A stretch of 26,566 nt of DNA, taken from the NCBI GenBank assembly GCA_964458125.1, contig CAYWHE010000032.1, positions 1-26,566 on the forward strand, in the 5' to 3' direction. Every line of letters begins with the position of its first letter. Positions within the stretch are counted from its first letter, which is position 1. Shown piece after piece: positions 16,531-24,254 of the stretch. The notes beneath the pieces were generated by a model that saw only the letters and a program-made list of their open reading frames with translations, was not told the origin of the DNA and did no database searches. A program made the translations under genes and the position numbers. Source of the DNA: CAYWHE01 sp964458125. GTDB lineage: Bacteria > Bacteroidota > Bacteroidia > AKYH767-A > OLB10.

Positions 16531-17828
16531 GCCACCGGATCTCCTTCCATCAGTCCCTGCCTGATCACTTCTTCCAGACAGCTCACTTCAAACGTGGAAA
16601 TGCTTTGTTCCACATAGCTGGTAATGACTTTTAATGTTCCCCGGAATCGCATGAATACAACCGTCAGTCCCGGTGGATAGGTATTGGGAGGGAAATTAAT
16701 GGCATCCTCCACCTCCAGGCCCATAAACCTGTTGAGATCCTCAGGTGAATCGGCTGCAACCGAAAAAAGAAAACTGGCAATGGAACCTCCCGCTGGTCCT
16801 TTGATTAACCGGTAATACAGGTTCAGGGGCATTCGCCTGAACCAATCCATCATTCTGCCGTAGCTATCCGGAATGCCATCACGGATCTGCTGAACCAGCT
16901 GACCGTTGATATGCTGAACAGCCTCCTTCACTGAACCCAAAACCGATGGAGGAATGCGGTAAAAAATAAACGAGAGCTGATTGGTGATCAGTGGCCCGGC
17001 GGCCCCACGTAAACGCTCATCCTGGGGAACCGGTATCCAAAATGGTTTGCCGGTATCTCCCCTTCGTTTCAGAATCTCATGGGCTGCCCTGGCGGTCACC
17101 GCCAGGTAAAACGGACTGTGGCCGAAACGGGATCCGTTTTGCTGCGCATGGGCATGAATGCACCTGGTTTGTTCCTGATCAAATTTCATGATGCGGTAAT
17201 GCGTCTGTGGCTGGACAGTCGGTTCTTCACGGAGAAACGTGGCCAGCGGCTTCAACGATGATTCCTTCAGAAAATCCTTGGTCTCCATCATGTTGTTCCA
17301 TGCCTCGCGTACCGTATGCGACTTTCTATCGCGGGGAACCAGGCAACTGTAATCAGGAAATTCCGCCTCCCCGTTCAGGTATCGTAGCAGCATACCAGCC
17401 CCTCTTCCATCCATCAGGATATGATGCCAGGAAAAAAGCAGGGTAGATTGATTCCCGGGACGGTGAATGATGTCGAATTGAAATAAGGGCGGCTCTTCCA
17501 TCGAAATATCACGGTGCATAATATGTTCCGGGATTACCGCATCACCGGATTCATGCTCCCGGATGTTTACCCATGTATGATCTGCACTATGTACCCATCG
17601 TGGAATCTGGAATGGAAGTCCTTTTTTTATTCGTAATCCGGCCAGCCATTCGGTAACTTTTTTTTCAGCAAGAAGGTTCCGCAACTGTTGCGATTCAATC
17701 CTTCCGTTTAAAAACATAACATACCGGCAAACATTGCCGACCGGCTTAAACCGGGTCATATGAGGCTCCATGGCCATCATAAACCAATCGGCCCCGCTTA
17801 GCTGGCTGCTTTCAGGTAGTTGAGTCAT
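16527..17828 (-). CDS. Stand-alone condensation-type acyltransferase (HHxxxDG)
   Basis: This protein of about 433 residues has the CoA/carrier-dependent acyltransferase fold shared by NRPS condensation domains, Pap proteins and wax-ester synthases. The catalytic motif HHILMDG lies at residues 135-141 from the ATG (His136 is the general base). The upstream FDIIHRPGNQSTLLFSW strand and the later SFLFSVAADSPEDL and PPNTYPPGLTVVFMRFRG stretches fit the two-lobed fold. An ATG at 17828 is preferred; a GTG at 17849 would add seven residues. It would join a carrier-bound acyl group to an amine or alcohol acceptor. It follows the carrier protein by 80 bp and is translationally coupled to the flavoenzyme. 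No multidomain synthetase is attached or nearby, so it works in trans. Confidence 0.88.
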   Translation of the reverse strand: MTQLPESSQLSGADWFMMAMEPHMTRFKPVGNVCRYVMFLNGRIESQQLRNLLAEKKVTEWLAGLRIKKGLPFQIPRWVHSADHTWVNIREHESGDAVIPEHIMHRDISMEEPPLFQFDIIHRPGNQSTLLFSWHHILMDGRGAGMLLRYLNGEAEFPDYSCLVPRDRKSHTVREAWNNMMETKDFLKESSLKPLATFLREEPTVQPQTHYRIMKFDQEQTRCIHAHAQQNGSRFGHSPFYLAVTARAAHEILKRRGDTGKPFWIPVPQDERLRGAAGPLITNQLSFIFYRIPPSVLGSVKEAVQHINGQLVQQIRDGIPDSYGRMMDWFRRMPLNLYYRLIKGPAGGSIASFLFSVAADSPEDLNRFMGLEVEDAINFPPNTYPPGLTVVFMRFRGTLKVITSYVEQSISTFEVSCLEEVIRQGLMEGDPVA

Positions 17829-17858
17829 CGGGAAGCGGATTTCAATCACCGGTTAAAA

Positions 17859-17880
17859 ACACCGGACCCGAAACGGGTGT
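17859..17880 (-). terminator. Hairpin plus T-run between carrier protein and condensation gene (possible attenuator)
   Basis: Read on the minus strand, ACACC and GGTGT can pair (17876-17880 with 17859-17863) and a competing inner CCCG-TTT-CGGG stem is possible. Both are followed by a run of T (17855-17859). This looks like a weak intrinsic terminator inside the operon, just past the carrier-protein gene. Confidence 0.4.
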
Positions 17881-17881
17881 G

Positions 17882-17889
17882 CAAAAATA
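17882..17889 (-). promoter_or_regulatory. Possible internal -7 element TATTTTTG
   Basis: This is an exact TAnnTTTG match on the minus strand in the gap between the carrier-protein stop (17909) and the condensation start (17828). No -33 TTTG is found at the proper distance, so an internal promoter is only possible. Confidence 0.3.
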
Positions 17890-17908
17890 ATCATTTTGCG
17901 TTTACCCG

Positions 17909-18178
17909 TCATGCCCCGCCGGACTCCAATTGCCGATGTGTGCATCGGGCCAGGGCTTCCACCGTTTTCAGGTTTTCCGGAACCAGGTACTCATCCGGTA
18001 ATATCACCCCGAACCTTCGTTCAATGAACAGGATGATTTCAATGACGGAAAAGGAATCTACCCCGATGTTGGTCAGAACGGTGTCAGGCTGGACGCCCAC
18101 ACCGGGAGCAAGGATATTGCTTTGAAGAAAGCGGCACAACTCCTCACTGATATAATTGACGTCTTTTACGGTTTCCAT
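17909..18178 (-). CDS. Acyl carrier protein (stand-alone)
   Basis: This 89-residue acidic carrier protein tethers the growing acyl or aminoacyl group on a phosphopantetheine arm. The attachment motif is GVDSFSVIEI with Ser42. It is followed by the helix EIILFIERRFGVILPDEYL and the closing NLKTVEALARC, which give the typical four-helix pattern. DSF in place of the usual DSL is a common variant in specialised carriers. It starts 21 bp after the permease stop and precedes the condensation gene. It is not next to fatty-acid synthesis genes, so it is a dedicated secondary-metabolism carrier rather than the housekeeping ACP. The phosphopantetheinyl transferase at 11742 is a likely activator. Confidence 0.93.
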   Translation of the reverse strand: METVKDVNYISEELCRFLQSNILAPGVGVQPDTVLTNIGVDSFSVIEIILFIERRFGVILPDEYLVPENLKTVEALARCTHRQLESGGA

Positions 18179-18199
18179 CGGGAATCGGGTAATTTATCC

Positions 18200-19483
18200 T
18201 TAAGGTCTTTTGAGGTTGTTGTATAGTTGGGCCACCACAATGGTCAGTACAAAAAACAAGAGCAGCTTGAGCGCCTGGGGCCAGACTTCCGCAATTCCGG
18301 CACCGCGTAAAAACAATTCATAAAAGGCATTCAACCCCCAATTGAGCGGAGAAATGGCACTGAGTCGCTGCATCATTTCCGGCATCACATAAGGCGGCAC
18401 CCAGATGCCCCCGATGGCCGATAACAAAACGATGGAAAGTGAACCCGATATGGCGCTCTGGTGATCGGTGGTGGCGAAGGTGCCGATCATCACCCCGAAA
18501 CCGGCAGCAGCTATGGCCGTGGAAAGGGCAATGCTGACGATACCGATATGACTGTGGCCCAGTTGCAGAACAGGCAGTCCGAGCATGGGCAGCAGGAACA
18601 GCCCTACTCCGATCATCAGCATGAACTGAATCATGCACACCACCACGTAAACGGAAATTTTACCGCTGATTATCGTGATGTAGCTCCCGGGCAGGGATTT
18701 GATGCGAAAACTGGTACCTTCCGTTTTTTCCTTGAGAAGGCTTCCGGCCAGGGGAACGACGATGAAAAACATGCCGAAGATCGTCCATGCGGGAACATTG
18801 TGCTGAACGGAATTGGGCAGGATAAAATTTTTATCCCTGGATGCATACTCTTCCTTGTAGGCAACAATTTCAATATCAGCTGGAGTGGATTTGTTTTTCC
18901 CGGGAATGACCTGCTCGATCTCTTCCGAGAACGTGGCGAAAATAATCCGGGATTTGATCTGTGAAATAAATTCGCGCAGTGCGCTGACCGTGGCATTTAC
19001 AAAGGACCGTTTGGTTACCGGGTCCACGAATATGGTGATCAGTACGGAATCCTGTTTCAGTTCCGGAAATTCTGCCTGGCTGACGGAAGAATCGGCCAGG
19101 GCTCTTTCCACCAGTGAACGGACATTGGATTTAATCGCTTTGGTTGCCCCCTCCGGAATGACTATGCCGATCATAAATTTCCCTTCGGCAACAGCTTTTT
19201 CCGCATTTTCAATAGTTGCCGGTTTTCCATTCAGATGGGTGGTTAAACTGCAGGCGCTCGTGTGACTGAGCCCTTCAATCACAGCAACACTCAGGGAATC
19301 ATGATCATTGTCCACCAGGATGACCGGAATGCCGGCTTCATTCAGCGTCTTAAAAGTACTGTCCTGGATCAGCGTCATGATAAACACCAGTGTCATGGGC
19401 ATCAGGAAAAGTATGGCAAGCCCCGACTTGTCCCGGATCAGCAACAGGATTTCCTTTTTGAAAATGGCCAGGAACTTATGCAT
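18200..19483 (-). CDS. ABC-2 type transporter permease
   Basis: This inner-membrane permease of about 427 residues has one N-terminal helix (LAILFLMPMTLVFIMTLI). A large extracytoplasmic segment of about 180 residues follows, then five more helices (for example TIFGMFFIVVPLAGSL, VVVCMIQFMLMIGVGLFLL, IVLLSAIGGIWVPPYV and LLLFFVLTIVVAQLY). This 1+5 layout is that of ABC-2/DrrB-like exporters. I start at the ATG at 19483, which overlaps the ATPase end by 8 nt; the frame extends to a GTG at 19495. It pairs with the ATPase upstream, and the carrier protein follows after 21 bp. The inferred role is export of the locus product. Confidence 0.9.
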   Translation of the reverse strand: MHKFLAIFKKEILLLIRDKSGLAILFLMPMTLVFIMTLIQDSTFKTLNEAGIPVILVDNDHDSLSVAVIEGLSHTSACSLTTHLNGKPATIENAEKAVAEGKFMIGIVIPEGATKAIKSNVRSLVERALADSSVSQAEFPELKQDSVLITIFVDPVTKRSFVNATVSALREFISQIKSRIIFATFSEEIEQVIPGKNKSTPADIEIVAYKEEYASRDKNFILPNSVQHNVPAWTIFGMFFIVVPLAGSLLKEKTEGTSFRIKSLPGSYITIISGKISVYVVVCMIQFMLMIGVGLFLLPMLGLPVLQLGHSHIGIVSIALSTAIAAAGFGVMIGTFATTDHQSAISGSLSIVLLSAIGGIWVPPYVMPEMMQRLSAISPLNWGLNAFYELFLRGAGIAEVWPQALKLLLFFVLTIVVAQLYNNLKRP

Positions 19484-20240
19484 AATCGAGATCACGCAGG
19501 TTATACCCGGTCAGATGAAGGAATACATCTTCCAGGCTTTTGGAACCTGAATTTTTCAAAATCAGTTCGGGGGGGGTTCCCAGCGTGATAATTTGTCCGT
19601 TATCGATGATGGCCACCCGGGTGCAGAAGGTCTCCGCTTCTTCCAGGTGATGGGACGTATAGAGTATGGTGGTACCGTTCCTGTTCAGCTCCAGCAAAAT
19701 GTCGCGGATCACGTTCCTGCTCTGCACATCAATGCCGACAGTGGGCTCGTCAAGAAATAATATCTTCGGCTGGTGAAGGATTCCGGCTATCAGGTTCACC
19801 CTGCGCTTCATCCCGCCGGAATATCTCGAAACGCGGATGTCGGCGTTTTTATCCAAACCAAAAATATGAAGGCAATAATTGATCCTTTCTTTTAACTCAC
19901 GCCCGCGCATGCCCAGCATGTGACCGAAATAACTCAGGTTTTCCCGGGCCGTCAGGGTGGGATACAACGCCATATCCTGGGGAACTACTCCAATGATTTT
20001 TTTAATGGATTCCCGGTCACGCTCAAATGTCATTCCGTCTACGATAATATGACCGGATGTGGGTTTGAAAATTCCGCATAGTATGGAAATGGTAGTGGTC
20101 TTACCGGCACCGTTCGGACCCAGGATGCCAAATATTTCATTTTTGTAAATGGTCAGGGTAATATTTCTGATGGCATCTACGGTTGCATCCTTGTAACGCT
20201 TATGTAAATCGATTATCTCGATAATCTTCTCCTCGCTCAT
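19476..20240 (-). CDS. ABC transporter ATP-binding protein
   Basis: This 254-residue nucleotide-binding subunit powers the permease encoded directly after it. It has Walker A GPNGAGKT (41-48), Q-loop Gln88 (VVPQDM), signature YSGGMKRR (140-147), Walker B ILFLDEP (160-166) and the H-loop TSHH (195-198). The closing SLEDVFLHLTGYNLRD segment is typical of drug and lipid exporter ATPases (DrrA/CcmA type). It starts at the ATG at 20240, 22 bp downstream of a perfect TAnnTTTG element, and so heads the biosynthetic operon. All catalytic residues are present. Confidence 0.95.
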   Translation of the reverse strand: MSEEKIIEIIDLHKRYKDATVDAIRNITLTIYKNEIFGILGPNGAGKTTTISILCGIFKPTSGHIIVDGMTFERDRESIKKIIGVVPQDMALYPTLTARENLSYFGHMLGMRGRELKERINYCLHIFGLDKNADIRVSRYSGGMKRRVNLIAGILHQPKILFLDEPTVGIDVQSRNVIRDILLELNRNGTTILYTSHHLEEAETFCTRVAIIDNGQIITLGTPPELILKNSGSKSLEDVFLHLTGYNLRDLDYA

Positions 20241-20262
20241 CCTAACCCTTTCCTTTGGGCTG

Positions 20263-20270
20263 CAAAGGTA
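20263..20270 (-). promoter_or_regulatory. -7 promoter element TACCTTTG for the ABC/biosynthetic operon
   Basis: TACCTTTG on the minus strand is an exact TAnnTTTG match, followed by GCA as in many Bacteroidota promoters. It implies a short leader of about 16 nt before the ATG at 20240. The -33 region is weak, which would suit an activated promoter. Confidence 0.6.
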
Positions 20271-20311
20271 GAAAAAAAAGGAATAACGAATGGGGGAAGG
20301 ATACTACGTTC

Positions 20312-20368
20312 TCCTGAACAAAATCTGGTGTTTCCGGACAAAAGATGCGTCCTTCCGTCCTGAACAGG
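20312..20368 (-). promoter_or_regulatory. Direct repeat TGTTCAGGA upstream of the ABC promoter
   Basis: TGTTCAGGA occurs twice on the minus strand (20312-20320 and 20358-20366), start to start 46 bp, between the LytTR regulator gene and the -7 element. The distal copy is part of the palindrome CCTGAACAGG (20359-20368). The layout suggests a binding site for an activator, but none is proven. Confidence 0.35.
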
Positions 20369-20429
20369 AGATCGAAAGCGATATTAATATACCGGGTAAA
20401 CCCGTTGTTGCCCCTTCACCATGTACTTT

Positions 20430-21179
20430 TCACACCTTAAGAAAAGCCTGCAGGAAATCCGCCTTGCGGCTCCGGGCCACCTCCACCATCGAATCATCAG
20501 CCATGATCACGTAGCCTCCCTCACCCTTTACATATCGCTTGATGTGTTCCAGGTTGATGAGATGGGAATGATGCACCCTGAAAAAGTTCAGGCCGTCCAG
20601 TAGCTTCTCAAACTCCTTCAGCGTTCGCGAAACCAGGTACTGCATTTTATTGACCAGGTAAATGGTGGTGTAATTTCCGCTGCTTTCGCAACGCAGGATT
20701 TCGTTGATTCTCACAAACACCAGTCCCTCCTGGGTAGGCAGGGCCATGGTTTTGGCTTCGCCATGCTGGGTTTTGGTGTTCTCCACAAAGGTTTTATACT
20801 GCTGGGCATGACTGGCTTCGGTTAACCGGTTCCTTGCCTTTTCAATGGCCGCCTTCAGTTGTCCGGGATTAACAGGTTTCAGCAGGTAATCCAGTGCGCT
20901 GAACTGGATCGCCTGCAGCGCATAATGATTGTGAGCGGTAACAAAAATGACTGCGATTTTAGTGTCGCCCAGCATTTCAAGCAAGTCAAATCCCGACATA
21001 CCGGGCATTTCAACATCCAGGAAAACCAGGTCGGGTTTGTGCTGCAGGATGGCGGCCATTCCCGTTTTAGGTCCGTTGCAGGAAGCCACCACCTCAATAT
21101 CCTGTGGGTAATCCTTCAGCATGATTTCCAGGACTTCGCGGTTAGCCGCCTCGTCATCAATAATAATTGCCTTTAACAT
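20430..21179 (-). CDS. LytTR-family response regulator (system 1)
   Basis: This 249-residue cytoplasmic regulator has a receiver domain (1-120) with acidic pocket Asp8/Asp9, phospho-acceptor Asp55 (LVFLDVEMPG), Thr81 (FVTAHN) and Lys101 (LLKPV). A LytTR DNA-binding domain (about 145-249) follows, with LRCESSGNYTTIYL, RTLKEFEKLL and FFRVHHSHLINLEHIKRYVK. It lies downstream of the TPR sensor kinase across a 174-bp gap that has no promoter-like element, so the two are probably co-transcribed. The next gene on the same strand is the ABC ATPase, 190 bp away. This makes the exporter/biosynthetic operon a candidate target. Confidence 0.94.
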   Translation of the reverse strand: MLKAIIIDDEAANREVLEIMLKDYPQDIEVVASCNGPKTGMAAILQHKPDLVFLDVEMPGMSGFDLLEMLGDTKIAVIFVTAHNHYALQAIQFSALDYLLKPVNPGQLKAAIEKARNRLTEASHAQQYKTFVENTKTQHGEAKTMALPTQEGLVFVRINEILRCESSGNYTTIYLVNKMQYLVSRTLKEFEKLLDGLNFFRVHHSHLINLEHIKRYVKGEGGYVIMADDSMVEVARSRKADFLQAFLKV

Positions 21180-21353
21180 AGGTTTCAGATTTGTTGGTTG
21201 TTTTATATTTTTTTTAGGTTTTCGTCTGCAGGTTTTACCTTATCCATTAACCGGGAAGCCATATTTTTTTCTTTTGGTTAAGAGGTGGTTTAAAATATTC
21301 ATTCGTTGATTTATCGCTGGTTGTTTCTGAAGGATATGAACCCATTACCCTGG

Positions 21354-23372
21354 CTAAACAACCGGAATAATGACCTCAACCCTTGTACCGGTTGCTTCCC
21401 CCTGACTGTTTTTCAGATCATATACACGGATGGAATTGCTGGACTGATGCATCTGGTTCAGCAAATCAACACGTGCTTTGGTGATGCTGAGCCCCTTGGA
21501 CTGATGCAGGGCCTTTCTTTTTGATTTGTATTCAGCGGCCTTCTCCCGGCCGATACCGTTATCTTCAATGATGCAGGTCAGCAGGTTTTCCTTCCGTGAA
21601 ATGTCTATTTTGATTTTTCCCCTTTCCTCTTTATTCATCAGCCCGTGCAGGATGGCATTTTCCACGTATGGCTGAAGGATCATGGAAGGGATCTGGATCT
21701 CTTCATCCCGTATGTCCGGAGAAACAATCATTTCAATTTCCATTCCCTGGTCGAACCGCAGCGCTTCCAGGTGCATGTACAGTTCAAGCATGTTAATTTC
21801 ATCGTGCAGGGTGACCATGCTTTTTTCCGAATTATCCAGAATGAGCCGCATGAGGGAGGCGAATTTCTGAAGATATTCAACAGCGTTTGTCTTTTCATTT
21901 TTCAGGATGTAACGCTGAACGGAATTCAGGCAGTTAAAAATAAAGTGCGGATTCATCTGCGAACGAAGGGCCTTCATCTGTAATTCGTGCAATTCCTTTT
22001 CGAATTCCGCCTTTTCCGTTTTCTTTCGCTGCTCCGTCAATACGCGGTAACGGTTAACCAGGATGACGATCAGTAAAATGGCCATGATGGCTCCGAATAA
22101 AATGGACTTCCGCATGGTTTGTTCACTTTTCAGCTGCTCTGTTTTAAGCGCTTTTTCCTTGTTCAGCAGGGCAATCTCCCTGTCCTTTTTTTCCGTTTCA
22201 TAGCGGGTTTGAAGCTCGGCGATCTGCTGGTTCTTTTCGGCACTCAGCAAGGTATCCTTAAGATCGGAATGAAACTGAAGATTTTTATAAGCCAGGTCGT
22301 ATTTTTTCATGCGGGAATACAGGGTCGCATAATCAAAATAAAGAACCATCTCCTGATCCCTGGCCTTTATGGAACGTGCAAGATCCATAGCTGTATCAAG
22401 ATACCTCAAAACGTCATCGTATTTATTTTCTTCCAGGTGGGTAAACCCAAGATTCTTGCAGGTGGTAATCATACCACGTTTATCGCCGAGGACTTCCTGA
22501 AGAGACAAGGCAGCCTTAAAATTCTCACGGGCCTTTTCATTATACCCCTGTTTGTAATAGCAGTTTCCGATATTATTAAAACATTCGGCAGTCAGTTTTT
22601 TCTCTCCTATCTCCTGTGCCGTTTGCAGAGCCAAAAAATAATGCCGGAGCGCTTCTGTAAATTTTTCCTGCCTTACATAAATATTTCCGATGTTGTTTAA
22701 CGTACCGGCCACCCCCTTTTTATCTGACAGATTTTTCCTGATCTCCAACGCAACTTCATAATTTTTAAGGGCTTCCGGAAAATTGTTTTGTACAAAATAA
22801 ACACTGCCGATATTATTCCGTGACATGGCGATGCCTGCCGAATCACCAATGCTTTCCCGGATCTTCAATGCTTCCAGGTGGTTCCGGATGGCATCGGGGT
22901 AGTTGCCCAGGTTCTTATTTAAAATACCCAGGTTATTAAAGGTATTGCCTGCACCCTTCCTGTCCGTCCCTTCAAGTCTAAGCGCAAGCGCCTTCTTATA
23001 GTATGCTGAAGCGCCTGAATAATCCCCCTGGCTGCTCAGAATATTACCGGACTGGTTACAGCTGGTGGCCAGGATGCGTTTCAGGTTCGGATCGGATTTA
23101 AGTTCAACCGGATACTCCTGCTCCAGTTGGCTGATCACCGAAGCCAGCAAACGGATTGCGCTGTCTGGTTGTGATTGCGCCAGGAGATTGGCCAGTTCAT
23201 TTCTGGCGTTGAATAACAGACTGTCGGTTAACAGGGTATGATCCCTATGCCCTTCCAAAACACGGATTTGCGTCCGGATGGAATCAGCCCGCTGGTCTTG
23301 CGAAACAGTTATGCTGCAGGTCAGAACAAGAAGGACAAAAGGAAACAGAACGGACCGGAGGGATCGGAGCAT
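21354..23372 (-). CDS. TPR-containing LytS-type sensor histidine kinase (system 1)
   Basis: This 672-residue membrane kinase has a signal-like N-terminus (FPFVLLVLTCSITVSQ). About six or seven 40-residue TPR units (residues 100-370, repeated NNIG/NNLG signatures) lie in the periplasm, followed by a coiled coil (about 375-420). A single membrane helix (423-440) and a second coiled coil come next. The HisKA_7TM-like/LytS kinase core contains His476 in MNPHFIFNCLNSV, the N-box VENAILHG (570-577) and the G-box EDNGIG (603-608). GLSITKARVDLL forms the second Gly motif. All catalytic motifs are intact. It should phosphorylate the regulator that follows (20430). TPR-sensing kinases of this layout are common in Bacteroidota; the signal is unknown. 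Confidence 0.94.
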   Translation of the reverse strand: MLRSLRSVLFPFVLLVLTCSITVSQDQRADSIRTQIRVLEGHRDHTLLTDSLLFNARNELANLLAQSQPDSAIRLLASVISQLEQEYPVELKSDPNLKRILATSCNQSGNILSSQGDYSGASAYYKKALALRLEGTDRKGAGNTFNNLGILNKNLGNYPDAIRNHLEALKIRESIGDSAGIAMSRNNIGSVYFVQNNFPEALKNYEVALEIRKNLSDKKGVAGTLNNIGNIYVRQEKFTEALRHYFLALQTAQEIGEKKLTAECFNNIGNCYYKQGYNEKARENFKAALSLQEVLGDKRGMITTCKNLGFTHLEENKYDDVLRYLDTAMDLARSIKARDQEMVLYFDYATLYSRMKKYDLAYKNLQFHSDLKDTLLSAEKNQQIAELQTRYETEKKDREIALLNKEKALKTEQLKSEQTMRKSILFGAIMAILLIVILVNRYRVLTEQRKKTEKAEFEKELHELQMKALRSQMNPHFIFNCLNSVQRYILKNEKTNAVEYLQKFASLMRLILDNSEKSMVTLHDEINMLELYMHLEALRFDQGMEIEMIVSPDIRDEEIQIPSMILQPYVENAILHGLMNKEERGKIKIDISRKENLLTCIIEDNGIGREKAAEYKSKRKALHQSKGLSITKARVDLLNQMHQSSNSIRVYDLKNSQGEATGTRVEVIIPVV

Positions 23373-23475
23373 ACAGTTAAAAAATAGCAGTCAGCTAATG
23401 TAACACTTCTTCCAATATCAAATCAACATTCGCCTCATTTCTGTTATATACCGCGAAATGTATGGGACCATTTTC

Positions 23476-24243
23476 TTATTCACCCATCCAGGAGCGGAAG
23501 TCTGCCGCTTTATCCCGGCTGATGATAATTTCTTCCGGTGCATCGGGTACCACCTTTACTTTCAGCTTGCCGTTAAACCAGGAATGTATATCGTGCACGG
23601 ATTTGCTTGATAGAATAAACTGCCGGTTAGCCCGGAAAAATTGTCCGGGGTCCAGTTCCTTTTCCAGTTGCTCCAGGTTGAAATCAATAAGGTACCGCTG
23701 GTTTTGATTTGTTTTCAGAAAAACCATTTTATCCTCTGAATAAAAATAGGCAACATCACCGGTTTCCACCGGAATAAACCGCTGCCCGGTTTTGGAAAGA
23801 AATCTGGTCCGGTAACGGCCCGGTTGCCTGTATAAACCTTCCAGCAAATGCCTGATATTTTCCATACCCTGGCCGGCAACAGGTTTTTGGCTGAGCTGGT
23901 GAAATTTATTCAGGGCATTCCTGATGTCCTCACTTTTAATAGGCTTCAACAGGTAATCCACACTGTTTACTTTAAATGCCTTGAGGGCAAATTCATCATA
24001 AGCCGTTACAAATATAACAGGTGAAGTTACTTCGGTGCGTGTGAATATCTCAAAGCTTTGCCCGTCTGCCAGTTCAATATCCATAAACAGGAGATCAGGT
24101 GCCGGGTTCCTTTCAAGCCACTCTACCGTTGATTCAATGCTGTCGGTAACACCGGAAATGTGAATACCGGGCTCCGTTTCCCGGAGCAGTTTTTCCAGCC
24201 GTTGTGCAGCCAGACTTTCGTCTTCAATGAGGAGAACATTCAT
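23476..24243 (-). CDS. LytTR-family response regulator (system 2)
   Basis: This 255-residue protein starts at the ATG at 24243; a longer frame to 24285 would overlap the kinase and adds nothing family-like. The receiver domain carries Glu7/Asp8, phospho-acceptor Asp55 (LLFMDIELAD), Thr80 (FVTAYDE) and Lys100 (LLKPI). The LytTR domain (about 150-250) contains YFYSEDKMVFL, LEQLEKELDPGQFFRANRQF and VKVVPDAPEEIIISRDKA. It starts 11 bp after the stop of the membrane kinase, a clear operon partner. The next gene downstream is the TPR kinase of system 1, 103 bp away, with no strong terminator seen between them. Confidence 0.94.
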   Translation of the reverse strand: MNVLLIEDESLAAQRLEKLLRETEPGIHISGVTDSIESTVEWLERNPAPDLLFMDIELADGQSFEIFTRTEVTSPVIFVTAYDEFALKAFKVNSVDYLLKPIKSEDIRNALNKFHQLSQKPVAGQGMENIRHLLEGLYRQPGRYRTRFLSKTGQRFIPVETGDVAYFYSEDKMVFLKTNQNQRYLIDFNLEQLEKELDPGQFFRANRQFILSSKSVHDIHSWFNGKLKVKVVPDAPEEIIISRDKAADFRSWMGE

Positions 24244-24254
24244 GGTGTTGAAAT

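Noticed and set aside
13820..18178. Flexirubin, aryl-polyene or dialkylresorcinol cluster
   Set aside because: These need ketosynthases and other polyketide or aromatic enzymes, none of which is present in the window.
22119..22700. 193-residue plus-strand open frame opposite the TPR kinase
   Set aside because: It lies wholly antisense to a strongly supported kinase gene, has no family motif and a composition typical of a shadow frame.
23373..23475. Promoter for the TPR kinase at TTGATTTG (23419-23426)
   Set aside because: The second base of the -7 box mismatches and no -33 box is found; too weak to list as a feature.
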